A DNA stretch of 64,000 nucleotides, from NCBI RefSeq assembly GCF_021134715.1, contig NC_060017.1:4092001-4156000 (forward strand), written 5' to 3'. This stretch comes from Daphnia pulex (Eukaryota > Arthropoda > Branchiopoda > Diplostraca > Daphniidae). Made by a program: the position numbers and the translations under genes. The first letter of the stretch is position 1, and every line of letters begins with the position of its first letter. The notes beneath the pieces are model-generated. The model ran no database searches, was not told the origin of the DNA, and saw only the letters and a list, made by a program, of their open reading frames with translations. Positions 37,473 to 49,212 of the stretch are shown one piece after another.

Positions 37473-37884
37473 TTTCCTTCATTCTCTTAATTGTCAATAA
37501 ATGCTTGCCGAAGACTGTAATCTTTTTAAACCTCCGTTTAAAGATGTGGAAGTTGCTTTAAAAATACGTAAGTTTGAAACATGCTTTATTAATAATGTTT
37601 ATTTTGATTCTATTTTGCGTTCCACTTCAGTTTCAGAAACTCAAGAAGAAACGCAGGTTTTGATAACATTTTTATTGAAACCAGCCCTGAAGGATAATTT
37701 CAGAAAAAATCTCGGTTTGTTACATGGGGTTTTCAATCCATTTGTCTAAAAAACTAAGCTAATAAGTCGAGATTTGTGCAGATTTTACGTAAAAGCAGAA
37801 CTGCTGTCAACCAAAAAGGAAAAATCTGTCATTTCAAAAATCTGTTATTTTCAAAATACTTCAAAAGAAACAAAATTATTTACT
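37473..37884. other. Convergent intergenic region RFC2 / MFS transporter
   Basis: About 410 bp of AT-rich DNA with both 3' UTRs. A polyadenylation signal AATAAA lies at 37,497-37,502, just downstream of the RFC2 stop. An open frame at 37,501-37,749 has no supported product. Confidence 0.55.
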
Positions 37885-40342
37885 TTAATAAGTTCCGTAT
37901 GTATGATTAGAATCTGAGTTGGAAATGAGCTGTTCGTTTTCGCCGATGATGACATCATCGGAAGCGGAAGTGACTCCAACTTGCACGACTTTGGGTAGAC
38001 CATCTTCTGATAATGAGAGCTGCGCATTGGAAGTTGCGGCTTTTGATTTAGCAATGGATGTTAACATATTTAACAGCAATAGTAGTGCAACTGCCAAATT
38101 CAATAATCCGATAACCGTTATAGCCAGGGGAAAATCATATGCATCAACTAATATACTGCCGACACATGGACCTAGAACCTCTCTTTCGAAATTAGAATAA
38201 CTATATAGTAAAAACGCGTTCCCGCATAAGATTTGCTAATTTGTTGAACTTACCCTAATGAATACATGGAGGCCCATAATCCGGCAATTATGCTGTACGT
38301 ACTTAACTCCGTGTCGCAACCTACTTGTCTGTATAAAGTTTATAGTAAATGCGTGTTAGTGTTATGATTATATTAAGTAAATTATAACATTAGTTTTTTT
38401 ACGTAGCGAATTGTAGCAACGCCTGATAAGTTGGAACATAAGCCAAGGCTACAAATACTCCAATCAGGACGAGGGATAAAATATTAAGCCATAACACGCT
38501 AATAAGTAAGGAAAGAGGAATTTGAAATATATAAGGTAACGAATAAAATTTGGATTACACTAATAAGAATTTTACTTAGGAAGTCCCGGTAAAATAGGAG
38601 AAGGTCCAAGCAATAGCAAACTGATTGCGGTGACTGATAACCCGATAGTCATCATTGAATTTCCATTGTCGTATTTACCAACTAACCATCCCCAAAAAGG
38701 ACTTGAAATAGCATAACTAATCGACGTCACAAGAAATAGAAAGCCGAGCTGCATTGGAGTCAATTCAAACTAAAAATTTAAAAAATTAAATAAATTGCAG
38801 GAAGATGGATTCAGATGATAAAATTGTCGCCTACCTGTTCCATGTGAATAATTAGAGTGGGTTCTAAAACGCTCCAAGCACTTGACGATACAGCAATTAC
38901 TAGACAAATAATGAAAACAGCAGGAATTTTGAAAATAACAAAAACCTTTGTTCCAAGAATTCCCTTGTTATTGGTAGGATTTGTTGTAGGGAGAAAATAA
39001 AAACTGAATGGTAATGTCAGGAGCATTACTAAACCCATAATGTAAAAGGGAAGTTGAAAGCCTCCAAGAGTGAACAGAGCTCCTTGTGTAAAAAATATCA
39101 ATACGCCAGTTTAATACTTTCACGAAGCACGATTGATTTCACTATTTTACCGCCAATTAAACTAAACGATAAAATAAAGCAGAGGGGATATAAAAACCAT
39201 TAAAAATGCTTTAAATAAAAATTAACATACGGTCCAATAGAAAATCCTAAACCAATAAACGTCTCTAAGATACCCTGAGAAGATTCAAATATTGAATTAG
39301 TTCGCTGCTGAACATAAAATGTGCGTGCAATACTTACCATTATCACGCAGATTTTATCTGGAAATAAGTTAGCAACGTAAGTAGCTCCGGCTGTGGAGAA
39401 CGCGGACGCTCCAACAGCTCCTAACCCTCTTACAATAAAACACAGGATTGTAAATTGGGTATCATCCTGAATATGCTGAAGGGTTCCAAATAACAGATTG
39501 CAGCTCCCACATAGGAAAACACCTGTTGTTTTAAATTGAATTATCGGTTATTTTCTTTTATGAGCTGCGAATGTTAAGCGCAAAACGAGCTTACCTGACG
39601 TAAACATAAACTTTGGTCCTATTGATGGTGTGATATGGCCAATAAAAGGAGATGTACAAAACACTACTGCTGGATGAATACTGAAAATGAGTCCTTGAAA
39701 AATACACATTTGCATTTGCACATTAATTACAGCTTTTAAAAATCAATACCATATGTGCTTGTAGAGATATTGTGCAAAACCGCCATCTAAATCGATTTAA
39801 ATGAGCCGATATTGAAGATGTTTAAAACATTAATAGAAAGGTACCTTCCGGAAAAATGGTGAAAGTATCGAAATCGCACAAAAACAAAAAAAATACACAA
39901 CGCATATGAGAGAAAGAGTCCATTTCTGATTTTTCTCCAACAACTGAAAAATGGCCTTATTTCTAAATTCAGCAAGAACTAGCAATTTGTTCCTCATCTG
40001 TAGAATCTCTTCATCTGAGTGTTTCAATTTCTCATCTGTGAGATTGGATACTGATTTAGACCTGACTGCTGATGGAGCCAATGTAGATTTGCCATGGTAA
40101 GCAATATGATTCGGCGTTTCAGTTCCACTACAAACAATAACTTTTAAAGCAGGTAGACCTGCTGCTGGTGAGACAACAATTGTATCACTCATTGTTGTCC
40201 AAGGAATGGGACTAGTCCTACAGAGGTTATTTTCCGAAATATCTAAAACTGGTTCATTAAAGAAGTTATTCAATGTCGATGTGGTTGCAGGGAGACTTTC
40301 AGCAATCGAATTTGAAGATACAAATTCATTTGAAGACTCCAT
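37885..40342 (-). CDS. Major facilitator superfamily transporter, SLC18B1-like
   Basis: Membrane transporter with about twelve transmembrane helices. The start at 40342 gives MESSNEFVSSNSIAESLPAT and a long (~150-residue) cytosolic N-terminus. TM1 is TLSLICVVYFFCFCAISILS. Later exons carry ILCFIVRGLGAVGASAFSTA, a typical MFS helix, then LGFSIGPL, FYIMGLVMLLTLPFSFYFLP, a central loop with NPTNNKGILG, IPAVFIICLVIAVSSSAW, LGFLFLVTSISYAISSPFWG and VLWLNILSLVLIGVFVALAY. The last helix is FPLAITVIGLLNLAVALLLL, followed by a short cytosolic tail ending SNHTYGTY. The pattern SPFWGWLVGKYDNG is like SLC18B1 (vesicular polyamine transporter family). The substrate is not known from sequence. Several inner exon borders are approximate, with about ten exons. 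Confidence 0.82.
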
Positions 40343-41565
40343 TTTACTGATGATAGTGAACTCGACTTTCTAGATGCTGAAAATACGCTACACAAACGTC
40401 TAGTGTAATACTGTAATGACATCTAGCAACTTTCGATATTTTTGATTTTTCAAAACAAATATCCACCCCCTAGATTTTTCTTCGGGGACATCTATTAGAC
40501 GACGACTGTACTTTCTAATTTTCTATCAAAAAGTCATTCGAGAAACGATTGATGACTTAGCGTATATCCTTTTTTATTTGTTTTTTTTTTAAATTCTATC
40601 CACTGATCAGTTTTGTTTAATTTTTCCGTGAAAATGCCCGCCCGAAAAACTTATACAGTGAGATAGGAAACAGTTTGGCCATTCGTCCTATTAGCTGTCC
40701 ATTCTGGAAGGAAGTGGGATTCGGAACCCTAAAATTCTTCTCGGAAAACTGTCACTGCTTCCGATACATAACATTAGTTAAAAAAGCAGTGAAACAAAAA
40801 TGGTATAAAATTCCGATTGGCAAAACGATAGAATCCGAAATATGGTGCGCTTAACTTGGCTGACATATTCAACAACATTTGTAGAATAATGTTTGGTGTA
40901 TTTTTCTTAACTCTTCATAGGTATGTTTAAAACAAATTTAAATACAAGTAATTTTTTTAATGGATTAAGGAAAGCATTATTTATCTGTGTCGGAGCGGCG
41001 CTAGACGCGCTACCAACGGTAGGTTTGATAAGCTCTCCCGGAAAAAAAATCCAAGGACAAAGCACAAAAATACAAAATAGCGTTACAGCAAAACTTGTAG
41101 GTTGTAGCCTGTTGACTGCTTAAAAGTATTTTATATAGCGCCAATTAAAATTTAAAACAGAAATGTTTCAAATTTAAATGCATCGACCGGAAAGAATATT
41201 CACACGCACATGCATTTTTCAATTGTAGTTCGTCAAATATCGATGCGCATTCACTGGAATGAAAGTCAATTCGCGTGGGAGTTTATCTAGAGTTTATTCT
41301 CCTGTTCTGTGATCGCCTGACGACGAGCCGGACGATGACTCGACGATAAAAAAAAATAGTGACGACGACTAATAACGAGAAGTCGAGAACGATAATTTGC
41401 TGTGCTATGCAATATTGTCAACTTTGGCAACGTTGTTTTTAAAATATACGCCCCATTTTTTGCGTCGATATCACGTATTTTCCATTTCAGAAAATTTCAC
41501 TCTTCATTTCTTTGTTTGGTGCAACATACAGTTAATATTCATTTCGTACTGGTCAGGCCGAAAAA
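40343..41565. other. Divergent intergenic region MFS transporter / LAMP
   Basis: About 1.2 kb of AT-rich DNA. GC-richer sequence at 41,290-41,345 is probably the LAMP transcription start region. A 66-codon plus frame (40,923-41,123) shows no domain. Confidence 0.5.
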
Positions 41566-43043
41566 ATGGCAGTAAAAAAAATCCTAGCCATGCTGTGTGT
41601 GTGTATTTGTACAGGTTCGTTTCATTATATTCGCTATTTAATTCTATGCACGTCTTTGACGTCTAAGCCGTTTCGTATAAAATTGTTAATGCGTTGTTGC
41701 TGTTAAGTTAGATTGGATGGTCATTATTTTAAATGAATATTCATCCATTTCTGTAGAAATGTGATGGATAATATGAATGCAAAGAACTGCAGGGTACCAC
41801 ACCTATCTCCTGTCAATTAAAAGTACTTACTGTATTGCAGGAAATGCCTTAGATGTCATGGCTTCAAACTTCTCAGATTACTCAGAACAGTCTAATGTGA
41901 CTACTACGAGTACAATTAAACCATCCACTTCTACTACGACATTGCCAACTCCAGAGATGTCCACAACTGAAATGTCTAGTACTGAGATGTCCACTACTCC
42001 TTCCACCACTCCTTTCATCCCTACTACTACTACTTCTCCCACCACTTTCATTCCTGTTTCTCCGACCTATCCGCCCACACCAAAACCAAATCCTCCCAAT
42101 CCTGCTATGAATTGGGTTGTGGTGGATGAACAAACCAATGTGACATGCATAGTGGTCAAACTTGCTGCCTCATTTGTTATTCCATATCTGAAAGTCAATG
42201 GCCAAGTAACAACATAATCTGAATCTAAATGTTAGTCACTCCTAATGTTTTACTCTTTTTTTTATAGATGGAAAATGTTACACTTGCTCTTCCAAGCAAT
42301 GCAACTTCCAGTGGTACTTGCAACCTAGATGATTTGGAACATGGTCAAGAGATATCTCTTCAATGGTACGCTGACAAAAGTGGTTCTCCCAACACGCTTA
42401 CTTTTGCATTTCACAGAAATGTGTCTAGGTAAAATGTTAAAAAAAGTCAATTTTTAAATAATATAAGTCATGATTAATTTAATAGTGGAACTGAGGCTAC
42501 TGGAAAAGAATCAGTCTATCTTTCAGAAATCAATTTATCAGTTTATCTTGATTCTGAGAATTTTGTAAATGCATCAAGAGGTATTTTGTTGTAATTTTTA
42601 GTAAAACAATAACTAAAATTTTGTGTCTCCTAGTTGGAAACTATTCACATGGCAACCTTCAGAACAGTTTGCATTCAGTTCCAGTCAACAACTCCTATAG
42701 ATGTAACTCTGAAGAAACTTTTGAACTGAACTTGATTGAGGAAATTGATAAAGTAGCCATTATTCATTTTGCCCATATGCAAACAGAGGCTTTCAGAACA
42801 CAGAATGATGATAAGTTCCATTCTGGTAAGATAGTACTTATTTGAAATTTATGAAAGTATGTAACCTTGTTTTTTTTTGTTTGTTTTTTTGCAGCTGTAG
42901 ACTGTGCTGCTGACAAAGTCATTACTTCTGATATTGTTCCTATTGCTGTTGGGTGTGCCTTAGCTGCTCTTGTGGTTGTTGTTCTTGTTGCATACTTGAT
43001 TGGAAGGAGGCGTGCTCGTCAACGCGGTTATCAAAGTGTTTGA
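41566..43043 (+). CDS. LAMP1: Lysosome-associated membrane glycoprotein (LAMP1-like)
   Basis: Type I membrane protein of late endosomes and lysosomes. Six exons: 41566-41614, 41841-42205, 42268-42428, 42486-42580, 42634-42825 and 42895-43043, total 1011 nt and 336 residues. The signal peptide [17 protein letters not shown] is followed by a Thr/Ser/Pro mucin-like stretch (about residues 25-105) and one luminal LAMP domain. The LAMP domain has spaced cysteines ([55 protein letters not shown]) and several N-glycosylation sites. The membrane helix [20 protein letters not shown] is followed by the short tail [18 protein letters not shown] is a GYxx-phi-type lysosomal sorting motif at the C-terminus. 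Only one LAMP domain is present; vertebrate LAMP1/2 have two. Confidence 0.93.
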
Positions 43044-44590
43044 GGAGGAAGGCGAAAGTGAAATGTGATGTAATCGGTATATCAATATGCTAATTTGCTA
43101 TGGTTACTGTAGTTTCTTTGGGTTTTTCTTTGGAAAGTTTTGAATTGTGTAGTTGATTTGGAAAATAACAATGTCGCGTATTTTATATTTGCTAATGTAG
43201 CCATAGCTTCAAATTTTTTAAATTGTTCCATAATGTCTGCCTGTCTGGCAAGTTTGTGGCGAATCGATGACGTTAATAGATAAGTGAGTTCAGTTTACCG
43301 TCGTAGTTTTATTATCAATCTATAACTTAAGGGGAAACAAATTTTATTGTTTTTAATATCAAGAAATTAGGGGGGGGGGGCAAATTGCAAGTGTGGGAGT
43401 TAATCACATAAGTTTAGTACACAGTATTGTAATCTTTCCACTTCAGCTGCAAACTTCACTTAATAAGATGTAAAAGCGATGACTTCGCGATTAAATTGAG
43501 GATTACTATGCCGTTAAGTTGCAAACTGTCAATATTACCTAACCTTGTTAAATTGTGGATATTTAGTTACGAGTTTAACAGCGAATATTCAATGCGTAGT
43601 ATTGACACCCCACCCCCGTTCATCAAAACGTCAGTTAACGTAATTTCATTAAATATTAGTATGGTTTCTGTAAAGGTTGCTTACGGGAATAAGCTTTTTT
43701 TTTCTCTCAATAGACGGTTTTTACTTTTTAGATTTATTTGAATCGCGCGCTTTGAGGTTTCTCGTGTAAGCCACTAGGTGGCTTAACGATTTACTCGTAA
43801 ATTAGTTACGCAAAATAGTGTACGCTGGACTTCATGGTTGTGGTCGCGCCGTCTTGCATCGCCAGGTTCCCTCGGGCCGTCGGGCGTTTGGGAGGAGAGC
43901 CAGAGACAGAGGGAGGCTTTCAACGACTGCTGCAGATAATTGGCGACATCACCAAGGTTTCACGTGTGATTTATAAATTGTATTTACCTGATTGGTAAGT
44001 TCAAATTAAATTATTAATTACACGGCATGTCGGTACCGAAAAAATCGCAACCTGGTCTCTGTGATGGCACGCCAGTACGTTCACTAACACGCGTTATTTT
44101 ATTTGTTACATTTGTGATTTTTCACCAACCCAGTCGAATTTTAGCTGCGTAACGATAAAGAAAGTCTAAAACCTAAATCCCAAACAACATATCTTTTATC
44201 CTGTCTATTGGTTTGTGATTCTTCTTTCTGCATAAAAAGTCTACATTAAAAATACAGTCTACCGGAACCGGATGATTAATAAAGATAAGAAGGCGTGCTG
44301 AAGTGTTTGGTTAATCATAGAGATTCAGAGATTCTATAGACTAGTCAGTCGATCTCGGATCAGGACCGGTTTTTCTTTATTCAGGATTATAACACAATTT
44401 TATTTTTAAATTAGTCGTTAAGCCCAGCCGGTTATAAATAATGCTGAACAGTGAACATTTTATATTCACACTTCACAGTCGAACTTTTGCCGCTTTGGCT
44501 GATTGGCTCTTAGCAGGGATGCCAGATGCGGACGTTTTTAATTGCAAAATTGCAAATGGCAATGTTGCGCCTTGCGCGTTACTTTCAAAA
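43044..44590. other. Intergenic region downstream of LAMP
   Basis: Non-coding DNA with a poly-G run of eleven near 43,370-43,381 and a GC-richer patch at 43,840-43,960. It includes the LAMP 3' UTR. I see no gene or recognisable transposon. Confidence 0.5.
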
Positions 44591-44900
44591 TGGCTGCTGA
44601 TAGTCTGACAGGTGACAGCCTTGGCGACGAAGTCAACTCAACCTACTCAACTTAATTTCCCTGACATTATTCGTCATAAAAATGGTAACTACTGCTTGTA
44701 TTCATTTAAGGCTATTAAATGTAAATTCTGTGTGTGGTGCATTTACAGATATCATAGCCTACAATTTATAACTGGCAATTCCATCGGATCATGTGGCCTG
44801 AAACTGCTGTTTCCCAAAATGTCGTCTCTAGTTGCACGTACCGGCTGTGCGTTTTGGTCACATCTAGAAATACTTCACAACAGTAAAAGTGATCATGTTG

Positions 44901-44920
44901 GTGTAACCCTAGGGTTACAC
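44901..44920. repeat. Perfect 20-bp palindrome with telomere-like halves
   Basis: GTGTAACCCTAGGGTTACAC equals its own reverse complement. The centre AACCCTAGGGTT is two telomere-repeat-like hexamers head to head. It lies inside the first intron of the candidate non-coding transcript. It may be a binding site for a dimeric factor or chance. Confidence 0.85.
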
Positions 44921-45001
44921 ATTTAGTTATTTGATGATCTTGATTCTGATAATAATTGAGTCTTTATTTTTCTATTAGCCTACAGGTAACAGCATTGTGA
45001 A

Positions 45002-45186
45002 GTCTGAGCTTCTTCATTGCAGTCCAATGTGCTGTGCAGTGTGATTTGTTGCAGCCAGCTTTTGAAAGGTGTTCCTCTTGCAGGCTTGCTACCTGTACCA
45101 CCTGTACTCAAGTAGGATTATCAGCCTCTTTAGGTCTGAGCCTCTTTCTTGCAGCACAATGTGTACATGAATTTTGTGCAGCCAGC
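45002..45186 (+). repeat. Diverged direct duplication (45,002-45,060 and 45,134-45,186)
   Basis: Two segments share the order GTCTGAGC - TTGCAG - CAATGTG - TTGCAGCCAGCT or its close variant (TGTGCAGCCAGCT in the second). They lie about 130 bp apart in one candidate exon, so this is an old local duplication. Confidence 0.55.
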
Positions 45187-45957
45187 TAGTGAACTGTGTG
45201 GTGAGCTGTTGCGTGCAGACTGTGGTGCTGGTGTCGTTCGTTCATTCATTTAACTATGGACCGTTCAGTTGTTCGTTTATGGTAAGAAATCTGTCACTTG
45301 TAGTAGTCGTGTAAAATTGTGTCCACCAGTTGGCAAAGTAGGTTAGCATTTAGTTCTTGATGTCATAGACAATTTACATCTTATTTTGTGCTCCTAAATA
45401 AGTGCTTTTATGGAAAGTACTTGTAAAGAGTTGTAAACTTTTGTTGCTAAAACATAAAAGAATTTCCTTTGCTTTTTAAAAAGGTGAAATGAAGTTTTGT
45501 TGATTTTTTTATCATCTTCTTGATTTCTTTTTCTCTAGTTTAGTGTACATTTCAAGTAAATCATATTGGTATCTTTTTTACATTTCAAATTTTTATTGGC
45601 TCAATTATATTCTCATGCTTTGTAGGTTTCCATGGTCAGTTTTATGTTTGAGCTGTTTATGGTGTTGCTGTCATTTTCCAGTTCGGAGATGCGCTGAAAT
45701 GGAACTTGTGCAGACTTGCAGTTGAACATCATACTTTAATGTGTCATTTGCCTATGTTGGTGTCCATGCAGTATATGCAGTGTTGAACTGTTGTTCAAAA
45801 TAGTCGATTTTGCCTGATGGCTGTCGGGCTTATTTTATCGGCAGCATTTTGTCGATATGTCGTCTCTTGCTAGTTGCTACCTACCGCCGTTGAGGTAATG
45901 CTTGATGTACAGCCTCATTTAATTATTCACTGTAAGTTAATATCTCCGTTTTCATTT

Positions 45958-46430
45958 CAGTTGATTCATTAGCCGCCGTAACTTAGACTTGATCGACTAG
46001 TGAAACTCAGATGACGTTGCTGAAATTCAAGATTGAACAATAAATTATGTTTATAAATTACAAGTGCATATCTGGGCTCCCTTCTTCAGTGGCCCCGTTT
46101 CCCTAAATAACCACTAACCAACGCCCGCCGGTGGTCACTCACTCGCTGCGACAACCAGGAGGAAGGGAGATGTTTGGTCGAACGGGGACTTGCAAGGTGC
46201 ATGATTCGATGAAATCTGTTGGAGGCTCATGAGCCTAAGCCGGAAGTCTACTATGATGCATTGCTCTCTTAAAAGCTGTTCCTCGGCTCTCTTCGCTATT
46301 TTTCCGGTGTCTCTTAACCATGGCCGGGTAATCTCCCTGGTTCAGTCAATCACTGCAGTGTCTCCCCCCGCTTTGATTGGCTGTGTATTGAACCGGGCGG
46401 TCAGTTTAATAAACAATTCTACATAAATTT
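45958..46430 (+). repeat. Dispersed repeat, copy A
   Basis: Shares a GC-rich block with copy B. Both contain GTGCATATCTGGGCTCCCTT, CCACTAACCAACGCCCGCCG, GGTGGTCACTCAC, GGTCGAACGGGGACTTG and TAATCTCCCTGG in the same order. The similarity reaches upstream to an acceptor-like site (TTCAG|TTGATTCATTAGCCGCC) and to GCTGAAATTCAAGA. The two copies are about 2.1 kb apart in the same orientation and nearly identical in the core (46,060-46,150 versus 48,147-48,235). The family is not recognised. Confidence 0.8.
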
Positions 46431-47040
46431 TGCTATTAATATTGATGATTCTGTTAAAGGTAATGAAACACGTACGAAGAAATAACTATAAATAATTTAT
46501 ATAGTTTATTTTCATTCATCGATTTTCGTTGATTTTAACCATACATTTTACAATTCATTCATTTGTTTATTGAACTTAGTCCGCTCGATTGCGACCGCAC
46601 GGGGAAGTTAGACTTCATAAGTGACTTTTGCATGTTGCATCTTTAGATTTTTCTACGAATTTACAAACTGATTTTTTCCTAGGTGTACATTCTATGATGG
46701 ACTTCCTTTTACTGGTTGCCTTTATTTCGTGATTTCAAGTATGAAATTGAGCTTTGCATGTCATGTAGGTTTATCTCGACCCAGTTTTTTTATGTTTATA
46801 GCCATACCATCAACTTATTTTTTTCAAATTCTAGATGCATCCTGTTTCTAGGATTTATTCTAGATGAAATCCCCCACCAGGTGCCACTGCAGTTTAATAA
46901 CAACAATGACTGCGATATGATTAGTGCACGGTTAGTTACTGCATGGTTACTGTCTTTCACGTTTCGATGAGTATCAAGTGAACTATTAAACATTTCAAAC
47001 AGTTGGTTAAGTAGCAAAATGTGGTAAAGCAGATTAAGTG
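46431..47040. other. Non-coding spacer in the repeat-rich region
   Basis: AT-rich DNA between dispersed repeat copy A and the left inverted arm. An 84-codon plus frame (46,716-46,970) has no recognisable domain. Nothing else is supported. Confidence 0.45.
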
Positions 47041-47650
47041 TGAAACCAACATTATAGGTATTCTGCTTAGTTGATCTAACAGTTTGTATTTTTTATTACC
47101 TTGACTTGCAATCTCACACTTATCAATTCTTTTGATGTCTGATATTTTTAAACAGCAGTGAGATCCTTGTGAATGGAAAATAGCATGATCCAGGCTGTTC
47201 TTCAATTGCAAAGAAAGAGAATTATGATTGAAACAAATGCAAAATTTCCAACTGGAAATCTCTTCATATTCGTTGTGTAAGTTTTACTGTAAGTTGTAGG
47301 CCCTACAGTAAAGTTTATATAATTCCTTTTACTTATTCTTTTGATCATGATCAGAATTTTGGAATTACAGAGAATAAGTATAACACCTTAAAAAGAAAGA
47401 ACTGTGGCTGTGCTAATGTAGCAGTATTGCGTGAGTAGGTTTATTATTACCTGTTTTTGTTTGGTATGATTTTTTCTTATTTTAGTATAAGTCTCGATTT
47501 AGCTAGAGCAGGGATCCTTTTCATTTTGCTGTTTAAAATTTTAAACATCTCTTGTTTACAAGGCTAGACGATGGCTTAGATCGTTTTTCATCAGTCAGAA
47601 AAAAAAACAGTTTCACTGTTTCAGTTACTTTTACTTTACGCAATTCTAAA
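47041..47650 (+). repeat. Left arm of a large inverted repeat
   Basis: Matches the reverse complement of 51,045-51,560 in several ordered blocks: ATTCTGCTTAGTTGAT, AAAGTTTATA-TAATTCCTTTT, AAAGAACTG-GG, TTGCGTGAGT, GCTAGAGCAGGGATCCTTTT, and GTTTCACTGTTTCAG with TTACTTTTACT. The copies are clearly diverged, with small insertions. About 3.4 kb lies between the arms, including copy B and the fold-back element. Confidence 0.72.
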
Positions 47651-48042
47651 GACATTTATCGGCAGTTAACGTTAGATAATTTTGTGTGATAACTGACCGT
47701 AAGCCACAAAGCTCACTTGTTAGACTTTGGTAATTTGCTTGCCTACTTCGGATTTTAAAGGAGTTAGTACTTCATTAAGTACTTATTAGACGCCCAAAAG
47801 AACTAACAGTCGAATGTGAAATTCGGCTTTTTCCTGAATTAATCCTGAATTAATTTCCTGAATTTTTACTGAACTACAGGATATGGCATAAGACAACAAT
47901 TAGTGCATATTCTTGATTTGCTGATTTGATTCAATATTTTCGAAGTGCTCTCCATTATTTTTTGTTGACTTGTTTCTCTACGCCTCATAATAGCATCATG
48001 CTTGTTCTTGTTATTGATCAAATCCTACTTTCTCCTTTTAGG
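47651..48042. other. Spacer before dispersed repeat copy B
   Basis: AT-rich DNA ending in a pyrimidine-rich, acceptor-like tract (CTTTCTCCTTTTTAG) directly before copy B. No coding frame. Confidence 0.45.
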
Positions 48043-49000
48043 TGAATCTGTTGCCGCCATTCCATAGACTGACCCATTGGGATGGTGAAACTGACGAGAA
48101 AACGCTGAAATTCAAGAAAATTATGTTGATGTAGATAAATTAAAAGTGCATATCTGGGCTCCCTTCTTTTCTGTGGCCCCGTTTCCCTAACTAACCACTA
48201 ACCAACGCCCGCCGGTGGTCACTCACCCGCTGTGAAACCAGGAGGAGGGGAGGGCTCTGGTCGAACGGGGACTTGGAAGGCGCATGATCCGACGAAAACT
48301 TTTAGAGGGTCATGAGTCTAACCCGGAAGCCTAGTAGTGACTAATCGCTCCCCAGTAAAACTTGCCTCGCATTCTTCTCTCCTCTTCCATTTCCAGGTAA
48401 TCTCCCTGGATCTACGCCGACACTGCATGTGCGAGTTTTAGCAAGCAATCCGCCACCCAATTTGACAAAAAAGTGATAGTTTGTTTTCATGGAAATTGCG
48501 TCAGGCGGTTAAAAAATTTCTAGTTCAACAATCTCATGTAGAAATTTGCATCTAGTCTACTGGTGCACTTTGCGATTCTTTAAGCTTTATTAATTTATGT
48601 GATGTGTTAAAAGCAATTGTGGGTACTGGGTAGCTTAAAAATTAAACTAATTCGCTTTTTCAGAATATTTTGAAGATAGATCTCAAGAAAATCTAAAAAC
48701 AACAAAGTGATCTAAAACAAAAATATTCAGAAAAAGTTAGATCAATTTTTTAGCTACCCACAATTGCTTTTAACACATCACCTAAATTAATCAAGCTTAA
48801 AGAATCACAATTTGCACCAGTAGACTAGATGCAAATTTCTACATGAGATTATTGAACTAGAAATTTTTTAACCGTCTGACGCAATTTCCTTGAAAACAAA
48901 CTACCACTTTTTGTCAAATTGGGTGGCAGATTGCTTGCTAAAAAGCCTCGCACAAAAAAAACTGTCTTGAACCGGACGCTCTGTTTAATGAATTGTTTAT
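48043..49000 (+). repeat. Dispersed repeat, copy B, interrupted by a fold-back element
   Basis: Same order of blocks as copy A, from an acceptor-like site (TTTTTAG|GTGAATCTGTTGCCGCC) through the GC-rich core to TAATCTCCCTGG and CACTGCA at 48,421-48,427. The similarity then stops. It resumes after 48,954 with TTGAACCGGACG...TTTAAT, which matches TTGAACCGGGCG...TTTAAT of copy A. The DNA between is the fold-back element, so that element entered an existing repeat. Confidence 0.72.
48428..48954. mobile_element. Fold-back / long-inverted-repeat element (MITE-like)
   Basis: About 527 bp made almost wholly of two inverted arms of about 250 bp around a loop of about 25 bp (48,684-48,707). The ends are TGTGCGAG and CTCGCACA. 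Inside, the arms share blocks such as TTTAGCAAGCAATC / GATTGCTTGCTAAA, GGGTGG / CCACCC, GTGTTAAAAGCAATTGTGGG and its complement, and CTTTTTCAGAATATTTT and its complement. It has no coding capacity, so movement would depend on a transposase elsewhere. A target-site duplication is not obvious. The arms differ at several places, which suggests it is not brand new. Confidence 0.8.
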
Positions 49001-49129
49001 TTTGTTCGTGTTCCAGAATAAATATAGTTGATACAAGTTATATCCAATGACATTTTATTTATTTATATATGAATATGATTATAGCTATAAAAAAATCGTG
49101 GCAATTGAATGTTGGAGATTGTAGGGGTT

Positions 49130-49212
49130 GAGGAATGGATGTGGGATTTGATGTCGGGGTTTGAGGAATGGATGTGGGATTTGATGTCGGGGTTTGAGGA
49201 ATGGATGTGTAA
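49130..49212 (+). repeat. 33-bp minisatellite, about 2.5 units
   Basis: The unit begins GAGGAATGGATGTGGGATTT and ends GATGTCGGGGTTT. It is repeated twice exactly and then in part. Its length is a multiple of three, which makes it look like a repeated peptide, but the surrounding sequence is not coding. Confidence 0.85.

Larger units (their letters stand above)
44600..46060 (+). ncRNA. Candidate spliced non-coding transcript
   Basis: No conserved frame, but gene-like signals follow one another. There is a GC-richer start region at 44,560-44,640, a donor at 44,685 (ATG|GTAACT), an acceptor before 44,986 (CTACAG), a strong donor at 45,282 (GTAAGA), an acceptor before 45,626 (TTTGTAG) and a polyadenylation signal AATAAA at 46,039-46,044. 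The 44,986-45,281 exon contains an internal duplication. The transcript is an inference; expression data would decide. Confidence 0.3.

Noticed and set aside
43370-43381. Poly-G run as a quadruplex or regulatory element
   Set aside because: A single homopolymer run; one G-tract does not make a quadruplex.
45958-46430. Dispersed repeat as a tRNA-derived SINE
   Set aside because: GGTCGAACGGG and TTGGTTAGTGG resemble B- and A-box parts but are in the wrong order and spacing on both strands.
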